Assembly (NCBI GenBank): GCA_024400305.1
Contig: JAKSMX010000028.1
Coordinates: 1-39,970, forward strand
DNA length: 39,970 nt
Source: Bacteroidales bacterium
Lineage (GTDB): Bacteria > Bacteroidota > Bacteroidia > Bacteroidales > F082
Reading direction: 5' to 3'
Part shown: piece after piece, positions 7,097-14,909 of the stretch
Layout: every line of letters begins with the position of its first letter
Position numbering within the stretch: the first letter of the stretch is position 1
Position numbers and translations under genes: made by a program
The notes under the pieces: model-generated
Databases searched by the model: none
Told to the model about the DNA's origin: nothing
What the model saw: the letters and a program-made list of their open reading frames with translations, nothing else

Positions 7097-7240
7097 TGAT
7101 TCCCATTCATTGATGCAGTGATAATTGTCATTTATTGACTCAACAAAATTAGTCAACAAAGCCGAAAATAACGATAGTGTTTTAAATTTGTGTTTGCAAG
7201 GTTTAATATCATTGTTTTATAAAGTTGTTTCATACATTTC
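7097..7240. other. 3' spacer of the exonuclease VII-like gene
   Basis: AT-rich and without an ORF. It contains a small inverted repeat, TTGACT and AGTCAA, around 7136-7157 that could form a weak hairpin on either strand. There is no strong terminator. Confidence 0.35.
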
Positions 7241-8647
7241 TTACAATATTAAACCAAGAATGGCAACTACAGTCAACACTGCAATGACAATAATGTAACC
7301 TATATTTTCATGTTTATTATTCTCAAGTTCTGCAACCCGCTGTTTTGCCAGCATCAAGTCATTGGTCATTTCCGAAACAGATGTTTGGAATGCTTTGTTG
7401 CTTTCCTGCATTTGACCAAGGCTTTTGTTGAACTCTTCTTGTTGTCTTTTCTGTTGTTCTTGAAGGTCTGTCAAGGTCTTTCCCTGTGTCTTCAATTGTT
7501 CCTGCAACTGGGAATTTGCCTTCTGCAAAGTTTCATTCTGCGTTTTATGGAGTTTGTTTGCCTCTTCAGTGGCGTTTTTGTGTTGCTCGGTCATTTCTTT
7601 CACGACCTTTTCATGTTCTTTTTGTGCTTCGGTAAGTTCCTCAATCTTCTTATTAGAAATTTCGGTCTGTTCCTTGTTCTGTTTTTGAAGAATTTCTAAC
7701 TGTTTTGTTAGTTCCTGGTTCTTTTTGTTAGAGTCATCAATCTGTTTCTTGAACTGACCTTCAACTTCTTTCACCAAAGCTGCACGCGAATTGTTGCGTT
7801 TTTGAATGACCTCCTCTGTGATGTCGCGGAAATATGTCCCTAATGCATGAGGTATGGCCATTGCTTTATCTGCAATATTCATGATAAATAGTTTTTCGCC
7901 TTCATGACCGGCACCATACATCCACGCAGTATTCATATTCACCAATGTTTCAAGAAGTTCAACTTCGTCCAACGCATCAAGTCCTGCACCACCACCACGT
8001 ATTATGGCGATGATATCAAAGCCCATTTCGTCAAGCTCTTTTAATTTTTTGCAGAATGCATTGGTTTTTGCAAATGACTCTCTGTATTCAGTGAAATCCA
8101 TATAAGTACGGGCAGCTTGTACACCCTTTTCAAAATCTTCTTGAGTGATACTTGTCTCCGCATATACCAATGCCACCTTCGGACGTTTATCCTGATACAG
8201 AAGCGATTCAAGGATGTTGTCAACATTTTTGAAGCCTTTTTCTGATTTGATGCGACGAAGTTCTGCGCGTTTTAAATCATCTTCGGACACAGCCAACTCC
8301 TTTATTTTTTCAACGCCAGTAACCTTCAGTACAATCTGAATAAATCCCTTGTTGGTGATAGATCGATCAAGTATTCCGTTGACGGTAATGACATTACCGT
8401 TATCAAAGTCGTCACGTAAGCCCAATGGCATTGCGATTGCAATCTCATCGCTGGTGCATTCGTCAACAAGTCGGTCGTTTGCCGTGTGGAAATACTGGTT
8501 GATATATGTGCCTTTGAAATATACTCCACGCAGGCATATAACCTTCTGGTTTACCTGGCCGGCAGCCAAGTGGTTGCGAAGTATGCCGATAACCTCCGAT
8601 GGCCTGAAGAGATTGGCAGATGCTGGTGTGTTTGCAGATTCAGACAT
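7241..8647 (-). CDS. XseA-like (exonuclease VII large subunit-like) protein with coiled coil and C-terminal membrane anchor
   Basis: The 468-residue protein has three parts. Residues 12-112 look like the N-terminal OB fold of exonuclease VII large subunits (FRPSEVIGILRNHL, GNVITVNGILDRSITNKGF). Residues 155-280 resemble the XseA catalytic region: KVALVYAETS, IIAIIRGGGAGLDALDE (RGGG at 217-220), YGAGHEGEKL (GHE at 247-249), then IADKAMAIPHALG where XseA has its AD..A.TP.AA segment. Residues 290-440 are one long Gln/Glu/Lys-rich coiled coil, and 446-468 is a single hydrophobic segment (IGYIIVIAVLTVVAILGLIL) ending the chain. Housekeeping XseA has helices but no terminal membrane anchor and works with XseB, which is not seen here. 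The gene has its own promoter. I infer a membrane-tethered nuclease or sensor, possibly anti-phage. Confidence 0.75.
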   Translation of the reverse strand: MSESANTPASANLFRPSEVIGILRNHLAAGQVNQKVICLRGVYFKGTYINQYFHTANDRLVDECTSDEIAIAMPLGLRDDFDNGNVITVNGILDRSITNKGFIQIVLKVTGVEKIKELAVSEDDLKRAELRRIKSEKGFKNVDNILESLLYQDKRPKVALVYAETSITQEDFEKGVQAARTYMDFTEYRESFAKTNAFCKKLKELDEMGFDIIAIIRGGGAGLDALDEVELLETLVNMNTAWMYGAGHEGEKLFIMNIADKAMAIPHALGTYFRDITEEVIQKRNNSRAALVKEVEGQFKKQIDDSNKKNQELTKQLEILQKQNKEQTEISNKKIEELTEAQKEHEKVVKEMTEQHKNATEEANKLHKTQNETLQKANSQLQEQLKTQGKTLTDLQEQQKRQQEEFNKSLGQMQESNKAFQTSVSEMTNDLMLAKQRVAELENNKHENIGYIIVIAVLTVVAILGLIL

Positions 8648-8696
8648 AATTTGTATCAGTGATTTGGTTTAAAGTAGCAGCGTCAATCCACTTCAT
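8640..8696 (-). other. possible 18-codon upstream ORF
   Basis: On the minus strand an ATG at 8696 opens 18 codons (MKWIDAATLNQITDTNYV). The stop lies out of frame just after the start codon of the exonuclease VII-like gene (8647), so translation of one could affect the other. It is very short and may be chance. Confidence 0.25.
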
Positions 8697-8727
8697 ATTA
8701 AATCCTATTTTTAACATTTCACATCTG

Positions 8728-8735
8728 CAAAATTA
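8728..8735 (-). promoter_or_regulatory. promoter of the exonuclease VII-like gene
   Basis: TAATTTTG on the minus strand followed by CAGATG fits TAnnTTTG. It gives an unusually long leader of about 80 bases containing the possible upstream ORF. Confidence 0.5.
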
Positions 8736-8809
8736 GTACAATAATCTGAATTGTAAATAAAAATTTACAAATAAAGGTTGCAAATAATTTATTTGTGAAA
8801 TTTGAATTT

Positions 8810-9856
8810 TTAACCAATCAACCTATTAACACAATCCCCGATATAAAATTTAGGAAATTCTTCACCTATTTCATCAATAGATTTCAAATCATTTTTATTT
8901 GCAAATCTTTCAGCTTCCTCTAACAAATTTGTATATGCTTCATCAAGCCAATTCAAGGTGTTCTGCAAAAATGGATAACATATACTGATTGTTGTGGTTT
9001 TGCAAGATTTATTTCCGGAAAACAAATCAAAGCCGCCACCGCAACCAATCCACATGTTATTTGTTACTATTGCCCTATCATGGAAGCCATTTTTTTCACA
9101 TTTATAAATTGTAATTTTTAAATCATGTTCAGTCCAACCATTGCGCTTGATTAAAATCCCTTTTTTTAAATCATCAAATCTGTTTTTTGCTTGATTTTTC
9201 ATATCGTAAGTGAAAATTGATAAATGAAAGGGAATATCCATTTTTTTCTTTGGTATCAAAATATCAAGAATACGCATTAAATTCTCATCAATTTTCTTGG
9301 TGTCAGCAAGAATGTAATTATCAACAATTATCAATGAATTACATGGGTGTTCTATCACATTTTCAAGATTTTTCCAGCTGTATTTTTTATCAATATTATT
9401 CTTTTTTATTGCAACACCATTGTCTTTAAACAAAAAATCAGCGTTCATGGTGGAATCAGTGTTAAACGCCATTATTCCAAATTTTTCCGCTATATTTTTA
9501 CAACCCACTGAATCCAAACACGTAAAATAAACTGATTTTAAACATGAATCCGATATTGATTCTTTTGATAACTTATTTAATTCGGGGAAGTCGTCACCAT
9601 CGCAGGATAATTTGCAATAGCCACCTGTATGTTTTTTCCAAAGAATCCTCAACGAATCATCTTCCGCCATATTATCCTTTAGTTGTAGAAAATTTATGTC
9701 AAAATGTAAGTCAGATTTGCAGATGAAATCATATATGTTTATCCAACATTGCATCTTTTTTATAAGTGATTCGTCTGGCGCAATAACTTTTGGAAAGTAT
9801 TCAGAAAACCTCTTCCAGAATTCATATTCACAATAAACTATTTTTCGTGCTACCAT
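8810..9856 (-). CDS. ATPase-coupled partner with an HDR (PLD-like) C-terminal region
   Basis: I do not know a name for this 348-residue protein. It follows the AAA ATPase gene after a single base and is clearly co-translated. The C-terminal half has SLIIVDNYILAD (about 175-186), a PFHLSIFTYDMKNQ strand-helix region, LKITIYKC, and then FHDRAIVTNNMWIGCGGGFD (H259, D260, R261, G271-D277). An HDR followed about 10 residues later by a Gly-rich turn is the pattern of degenerate phospholipase D-like domains found in several effector proteins. The N-terminal 130 residues are unassigned. There is no membrane segment. Most likely it is the effector or substrate-binding partner of the ATPase; nuclease activity is speculative. 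Confidence 0.6.
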   Translation of the reverse strand: MVARKIVYCEYEFWKRFSEYFPKVIAPDESLIKKMQCWINIYDFICKSDLHFDINFLQLKDNMAEDDSLRILWKKHTGGYCKLSCDGDDFPELNKLSKESISDSCLKSVYFTCLDSVGCKNIAEKFGIMAFNTDSTMNADFLFKDNGVAIKKNNIDKKYSWKNLENVIEHPCNSLIIVDNYILADTKKIDENLMRILDILIPKKKMDIPFHLSIFTYDMKNQAKNRFDDLKKGILIKRNGWTEHDLKITIYKCEKNGFHDRAIVTNNMWIGCGGGFDLFSGNKSCKTTTISICYPFLQNTLNWLDEAYTNLLEEAERFANKNDLKSIDEIGEEFPKFYIGDCVNRLIG

Positions 9857-9857
9857 G

Positions 9858-11957
9858 TTATTTCCCGGCTTTTATTGTTAAAAGATCCATTGACAAGTTG
9901 TCGGCTTCATCAAAAAATCCACTACCAAAAGGCTCTTTCAAACAGCCATCATCTTTAATGTTAATCCTTTTAACCTGCTTCTCATTCTTTGGACGTTCAT
10001 CAGGGTTAGGACTATACAAATAATTTATTGAAACATCATTTGCTGACACCCCCTTTTCGTTGTTCTTTAAATTACTCGCAACTATAGTCTGCAATTTCCT
10101 AATCAAATATTCACTGTGAGTCTCAATTACGAAACGGACATTATAAGTCTTATATGCATCAACAAATATATCAGCAAGCATAGATTGATAACGTGGATGA
10201 AGATGAATCTCTGGTTCTTCTACTGCAATAACAGTCGGCTCAAGTTTTTCTTCGGATCCATCAAATGTCGAGAAGGATTTAAAAATATTTGTTCTGTTAG
10301 TTTTTGCCTCCATTATTGAAGTCTCAATCTGAAGCAAGATCGAAACCAATTGTGTGAGCCCATATCCTTCATCAGCAAGAAGATGTCTCTCAAAATCATC
10401 ATTGCCTTTGCATAGATAGGCAAGTGTTCCGAGACCTTCCTCTGTTGATCTAAACACGATAGAATTGCCAATACCAAAATTTCTAAACCATTTGTTCAGG
10501 AATGTATCTGGCTTATAATTTTTTTTGCAATTCTTTTTCGCATCCATATATCTTTGTATGAGAATCCCAAATTCGTTTGATTTGTCTCCAATGTTATACA
10601 AACGCTGAACAACAGCACGAGACGATGAAACATAATCAGTATTTGCGTATGATGTGAAAATGTCTTTTATAAAGTCAACGAAGAACAAATAAACATATAT
10701 GTATGACGAGAACATGCATTCTTTATCATTTCCTGATGATAATATTGATAGCACAGACGATGCGTCAATGCAAACATCTCGCTTAATATGCTTATTATAT
10801 GATTCCGAATAGTAAATTATAAGATCTTCATAAATCTCTTCCGCAGTATCTTCAAGCTTGGGGTATTCTTTAGGCACGTTGCGAAGCTGATTATCCCAAA
10901 AATAATAATTATATGAAATCGTTGGGATATTGAACAAATCAATCACGGGATCATGTTCTTTTAGAAAAAGTGACAGTCTGCTTTCTTCACAAGTTGTAAG
11001 ATATTCAGCAAGTGTGATTGAATTTGAATTTTTGTATCCATCAATAAATTTATTGAAGACTACCTTATGAATTAAATTTTCATGAAAATATTCCAATGCT
11101 TTTTGAACTTTTTCAGCAAGAAAATCAATCGTTTTAGACTTGTCATGTGCGATTCCAAGCTCATCAAGTTCGTCAAAAATACTCGGATTATAAAACAACC
11201 CACAATTTGATAAGCGGCAGGCAAGATTCCATGCATTAGTAACATTATATTTTTCACCTTTTGTGCGTAAATCATCAATATAATTGTATAAAACAGATGT
11301 TTTGATATTATCGAAATAATTGTATAAAACAGACCTCTCACACTCATTTATAGAGTTGTCATTATCAACATTTTTACTGATATCATTGCCATATTTATCT
11401 CCATGAAAATTTTTCCGCTCAGCCAAAAACGCACATTTCATTTTCGTGTAGTTTATGAAATTGCGTCTGATGCATCTTACGTTTATTGTCTTGATTTTAA
11501 TTCCGCCGTCAACTATTTTTGCCGCAAAAATGCATGTGCCGTCCATTTTGAAGATTTCCATGTCAGACAACCATCCATAATTCATTTCGTCGCTGTCCGA
11601 TGAAACGAAAGATAATTTCAAAGACACATCTTCAACCAAAACACGTGATCCCAATGTGTATTCAAAAGAAATCTTGGCGTTTTTCTCGGCTTTTTTGTTT
11701 AACACCAAATCGTATTTTCCGAGATTATATCGTAATTTTGAAAAATCAAGTTTGTACTTTGGAAGCTCACATCTGTTCCAGTTCACTATGTCATTTTTTA
11801 TGTCATTCATAACATCAGAGAACAACATTATTGCCTTAACTATGGAACTTTTGCCGGAACTGTTACATCCGGTCAAAATAGTAACTGGCGCAAGTTCAAA
11901 AGTTGCACCTTCTTCGTCAAACACCTTGAAATTTTTAATTGTAAATTTTGGATTCAT
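9858..11957 (-). CDS. AAA ATPase, DUF3696 type (OLD/SMC-like)
   Basis: This 699-residue ABC/SMC-like ATPase has Walker A GCNSSGKSS (30-38), Walker B IAVEEPEIHLHP (about 577-588) with the catalytic Glu, and a switch histidine in ETHSEYLIRKL (H614). The C-terminus INIKDDGCLKEPFGSGFFDE is the DUF3696 mark. A long insert of some 400 residues between the Walker motifs probably forms the helical arm. Such ATPases without a TOPRIM domain are common in defence islands and usually act with an adjacent effector, here the gene starting one base downstream. Its own promoter lies at 11999-12006. Base composition is clearly more AT-rich than the surrounding core genes, which suggests transfer. Confidence 0.85.
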   Translation of the reverse strand: MNPKFTIKNFKVFDEEGATFELAPVTILTGCNSSGKSSIVKAIMLFSDVMNDIKNDIVNWNRCELPKYKLDFSKLRYNLGKYDLVLNKKAEKNAKISFEYTLGSRVLVEDVSLKLSFVSSDSDEMNYGWLSDMEIFKMDGTCIFAAKIVDGGIKIKTINVRCIRRNFINYTKMKCAFLAERKNFHGDKYGNDISKNVDNDNSINECERSVLYNYFDNIKTSVLYNYIDDLRTKGEKYNVTNAWNLACRLSNCGLFYNPSIFDELDELGIAHDKSKTIDFLAEKVQKALEYFHENLIHKVVFNKFIDGYKNSNSITLAEYLTTCEESRLSLFLKEHDPVIDLFNIPTISYNYYFWDNQLRNVPKEYPKLEDTAEEIYEDLIIYYSESYNKHIKRDVCIDASSVLSILSSGNDKECMFSSYIYVYLFFVDFIKDIFTSYANTDYVSSSRAVVQRLYNIGDKSNEFGILIQRYMDAKKNCKKNYKPDTFLNKWFRNFGIGNSIVFRSTEEGLGTLAYLCKGNDDFERHLLADEGYGLTQLVSILLQIETSIMEAKTNRTNIFKSFSTFDGSEEKLEPTVIAVEEPEIHLHPRYQSMLADIFVDAYKTYNVRFVIETHSEYLIRKLQTIVASNLKNNEKGVSANDVSINYLYSPNPDERPKNEKQVKRINIKDDGCLKEPFGSGFFDEADNLSMDLLTIKAGK

Positions 11958-11998
11958 ATTTATATACTTTTAATTTTATTTCTTTATATTCATCGCTG

Positions 11999-12006
11999 CA
12001 AAATTA
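11999..12006 (-). promoter_or_regulatory. promoter of the ATPase/HDR operon
   Basis: TAATTTTG on the minus strand followed by CAGCGATG, 41 bases before the ATG at 11957. Confidence 0.55.
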
Positions 12007-12045
12007 CACCTTATCCGCGAAACCAAACTTCGCAGTTGATATTAT

Positions 12046-13074
12046 TTATGATGTTTTTTCGTATTTTTCCATCAATTCGCAAACTCTTCGTTTCATCTCA
12101 TCTTTCAACGATGTCGGCTCCAGTACAATCACGCCGCGATACGACATGAGAACATTCATCAATTCAATGTTGATTATCAATTTGTAATGGTAAAACTTGC
12201 CGCCGTTTAACATCGGATATTTCTCTCTCAAAATCTCATTGTTGAAAATACAGACCGACTCTTGTGATTTGTGTATTGGCTTGGTGTCGATGTATTTATA
12301 TGTGTTGTCGTCAGCCCAGATAAGAATATCGATAGGCTCGGCATCTTGGGGCAATGTCACTCCGACAATGTTTTCAAAGCGTTTGTCGAGTTCTCCTGTT
12401 TCATGTTTGCAATTAATATGGTTGTTTATGATGAATTCTTCAATTCTGTCAAGAGCAAAATTACAGATAAATCCGTCCTCGTTCATTTTTGCAATCAGAA
12501 ACCAACGGTTGTTGAACTGTTTGAGCATCAATGGGGAAACGCTGTAAATATTTGCGTTTTCAGCACCAAATTTCTTGTAAGAAAGGTCGATTGCCTTTCT
12601 TGCCGCTATTACCGAAAACAGTCTTGACAGCATGTTTTCTTTCATGACAAGGTTCGGATTACTCTCGAAATCGAGTATTGTTTCCTTTTTTTCTATGTTC
12701 AGGGATTTTTTAAGGTCATCAAGCCACTCGAAACCTTCAATGCTCAAGCCGCCGACAACGTTAAGTAGTTCTGTGAGCAGATGTTTTTCGTCGTTAGTCA
12801 ACTTTGGCTTGAATATTGAAAATGTTGGGTCCTTGTAATAATTCACCAATCGCTTTCCTTCGTATTCACTTACGATTTCGGCGTTGAACGGTGGCATTTT
12901 CATGTCGTTCAAGTCATTTTGATACGTTTTGATGTCAACTGTCGGTTTGTCGCTGTTTTCCAAGTATTTGTTGCATTCATCACAAATCTCTCTGGTTGTG
13001 TAGTGATTCGATTTGCTTTTCAACATGTCATCAATGAACATATACCTTATGACAGCGTTCTTGTTAGTGGCCAT
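12046..13074 (-). CDS. WYL-domain transcriptional regulator
   Basis: Taking the ATG at 13074 (MATNKNAVIRYMFIDDM) gives 342 residues. The longer frame to 13095 starts on a TTG that overlaps the promoter. Residues 1-75 form a winged HTH (YTTREICDECNKYLENS). The WYL domain lies at about 130-205 (RKAIDLSYKKF, YSVSPLMLKQFNNRWFLIAK, FALDRIEEF), followed by a WCX-like C-terminal region (about 225-340). WYL proteins are ligand-sensing regulators frequently found in defence islands, where they often repress neighbouring operons. This one is at the upstream edge of the island. Its promoter region shares a 90-bp repeat with the 161-residue gene at 6481, so control of both is a reasonable inference. Confidence 0.85.
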   Translation of the reverse strand: MATNKNAVIRYMFIDDMLKSKSNHYTTREICDECNKYLENSDKPTVDIKTYQNDLNDMKMPPFNAEIVSEYEGKRLVNYYKDPTFSIFKPKLTNDEKHLLTELLNVVGGLSIEGFEWLDDLKKSLNIEKKETILDFESNPNLVMKENMLSRLFSVIAARKAIDLSYKKFGAENANIYSVSPLMLKQFNNRWFLIAKMNEDGFICNFALDRIEEFIINNHINCKHETGELDKRFENIVGVTLPQDAEPIDILIWADDNTYKYIDTKPIHKSQESVCIFNNEILREKYPMLNGGKFYHYKLIINIELMNVLMSYRGVIVLEPTSLKDEMKRRVCELMEKYEKTS

Positions 13075-13092
13075 ATTCTTCTGAATTTTTTG

Positions 13093-13100
13093 CAAATATA
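13093..13100 (-). promoter_or_regulatory. promoter of the WYL gene
   Basis: TATATTTG on the minus strand, 18 bases before the ATG. Direct repeat B begins 8 bases upstream. Confidence 0.6.
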
Positions 13101-13108
13101 CGAAATAT

Positions 13109-13198
13109 GGTGCGAAATGGATGTTCGTGGCTGGAAATTATCAATGTTTGTCATAAATTATCAATACGAATCTCGGCTGCTGATTCTTCTTTAAATCT
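13109..13198. repeat. direct repeat B (about 90 bp), distal copy
   Basis: Same orientation and length as repeat A at 7007-7096, with about 10 mismatches. Homology stops sharply at both ends: at the -7 box on one side, and after TTTAAATCT on the other. The IS3-like element begins only two bases further on. Confidence 0.9.
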
Positions 13199-13272
13199 GG
13201 TGTAATGGACAAAAATTAGGCTTTTTCGGAGTGTCTTACCCTGAAAAAAGTTGACTCACAAAAGAGTCAAAT

Positions 13273-14274
13273 ATGTACAAATTACACACAAAGAAACAGG
13301 AGTTGTACTTCGATGAAGTGATAAGGCTCCACTATGAGAAGGGCTACGGAGAGGACAGGATTTCCACAATTATTCCGGTCGGACATACGACAGTGAACCG
13401 ATGGATTCGTATCTTTGCAGCCGGAAAAGAAACGGAAAAGACAGTCATGCCTGAGACAAAAATCAAAGAGAAGAGGAAGATTTCGGAGTCTGCGGAGTCC
13501 GAGACGGTGTCCAGAGCCGAGTACGAGAGACTGAAGGCGGCTCAGGAGTCGTTCGCGCCGGGATACGTCCGCAGTGTCAGGGAGCGCGACCCCGGCATCG
13601 GAGGTGTGAAGCTGTGGATGATGTACGTGAAGGCGTTCGCCGCGGGCCATCCGATGGGGCGCGACCGCTTCTGCGAGATGATTGACAGGTACGACCGGAA
13701 GATACGCCGCAGGATACGTGCCCCGCGCACGACAGACTCCGGCCACGGTCTGCCGACGTACCCAAACCTCGTGAAGTCGTTCATCCCAGCTGCGCCCAAC
13801 CAGCTGTGGGTCATCGACATGACATACATAATGATAACGCTCGGAGACGGCTGTGCGTTCTGCTACCTGACGATGGCTTTCAAGCGCATTGAAGGGCTTC
13901 AGGCCGTCCCAATCCATCACTCCGACCGCGGATGCCAGTATGCGAGCCGCGAGTATGTCGGCAGGTTGAAGGACCGCGGAATATCGATAAGCATGACCGA
14001 GTGCGGCGACCCCAAGGACAACGCGCAGGCCGAGCGCGTGAACAGCACCATGAAGAACGAGTTCCTCAAAGGAATGGTGTTCCATGACATCTGCGATGTC
14101 AGGCGTGCCGTCAGCCGCGCGGTGGACTTCTACAACAACGAGCGTCCGCACATGAGCCTTGACATGATGATACCAGCCGAGGCATCGTCACGGACAGGCG
14201 AGATCGCCAGACGCTGGAGGAGCTACCGGCAGGAGGCGATAAAAAAATCAGCGGCATGTGCCGGATGTGACTGA
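13273..14274 (+). pseudogene. IS3-family transposase, fused OrfAB with internal deletions
   Basis: The product begins MYKLHTKKQELYFDEVIRLH with an HTH (GYGEDRISTIIPVGHTTVNR), the OrfA part, then passes into an OrfB integrase core: APNQLWVIDMTYI (first Asp), PIHHSDRGCQYASREY (second Asp) and KDNAQAERVNSTMKNEF (Glu). Between CYLTMAFKR and IEGLQAVPIHHSDRG about 35-40 residues that normally hold central strands of the RNase H fold (around DAYSRKIVG in relatives) are missing. The OrfA-OrfB junction, AAQESFAPGYVRSVRERDPG, is also shorter than usual. All three catalytic residues remain but the fold should not form, so the enzyme is probably dead even though the frame is open. Codon use is GC-rich compared with the AT-rich island beside it. 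Confidence 0.75.
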
Positions 14275-14291
14275 AAAAGGTTTACCTTTGC

Positions 14292-14346
14292 AGCCTGCAG
14301 GAGGTCTCCCTCCGGGCTACGCCCTACGGTCAACCTCCTGCAGGCT
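14292..14346. other. 14-bp perfect hairpin within the IS region
   Basis: AGCCTGCAGGAGGT (14292-14305) pairs perfectly with ACCTCCTGCAGGCT (14333-14346) around a 27-base loop. The loop end carries CCTACGGTCAACCT, repeated at about 14354. A TACCTTTG box (14283-14290) sits directly in front. It may be an IS terminator or a structured transcript. Confidence 0.55.
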
Positions 14347-14472
14347 TTAAGAACCTACGGTCAACCTTGAACAGTGATAAAAGACAATGGGCAACCAATA
14401 TAAGTGATAACGTTTAACCGAGTCAACTTAATCAAGGAGTAAAGACATGAAACAGTCAACCTAAATCAGGAA

Positions 14473-14694
14473 ATGACACTTTACAGGCGTCTGAAATCCG
14501 CAGTGCGCAGCATCGACTTCTATCTGCCATACCTGTTCACATGCCAGGAAGAGGGATGTGAAGGCATGCCCAATACAAACAACAAGCTGGAGGGCACCTT
14601 CACGGATCTGAAGAAGAGCCTGAACAATCACAGCGGCATGAACGGAGAGAACCGCAAGCGGTTCATCTGCGGGTTTTTCTTGGCATTGGAGTAA
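14473..14694 (+). pseudogene. transposase C-terminal remnant
   Basis: The 73 residues contain LKSAVRSIDFYLPYLFTCQE and GMPNTNNKLEGTFTDLKKSL, then NNHSGMNGENRKR and GFFLALE. A TNNxLEGxFxxLKxxLxxHxGM block near the C-terminus is typical of a group of Bacteroidota transposases that I would place near the mutator/IS256 type, without certainty. More than 80% of the gene is missing. It starts exactly where the IS3-like element ends, so that element probably interrupted it. The following 130 bases up to about 14830 are probably the rest of its 3' end. Confidence 0.6.
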
Positions 14695-14909
14695 GCTCGC
14701 AGCATGAAAAAGGCAAGAGCCAAATCACTTCCTGCCTCATGCTTGTCGATCCTGCAGCCCTATTCCTCATGAAGTTGCTCCCCAGCAGAGCTCCACTATG
14801 CTTCGGACTGCGATGCGAAGGTACAGAATTTTTTGCCAACCACCAAACATTGGGGTCTGAAATTCACCACGCAATTTGACCTATATGCCGAAATTTTAAC
14901 GAGATTTAA
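14695..14909. other. IS 3' end and junction, no gene
   Basis: Non-coding. It probably contains the terminal sequence of the second IS (around AATTTTTTGCCAACCACCAA) and its junction with the truncated thioredoxin-like gene. No inverted partner was found inside the window. Confidence 0.3.

Larger units (their letters stand above)
13201..14478 (+). mobile_element. IS3-like element, probably nested in another IS remnant
   Basis: The left end reads TGTAATGGACAAAAATTAGG. The reverse complement of the proposed right end reads TGTCATTTCCTGATTTAGG, an imperfect inverted repeat sharing TGT.AT and TTAGG. The element contains one transposase frame with deletions. No target duplication is visible. Immediately outside the right end lies a fragment of a different transposase gene, which suggests insertion into that element. 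The boundaries are estimates. Confidence 0.45.

Noticed and set aside
13201-14478. intact active IS3 element
   Set aside because: The integrase core is missing an internal block and no target duplication is visible.
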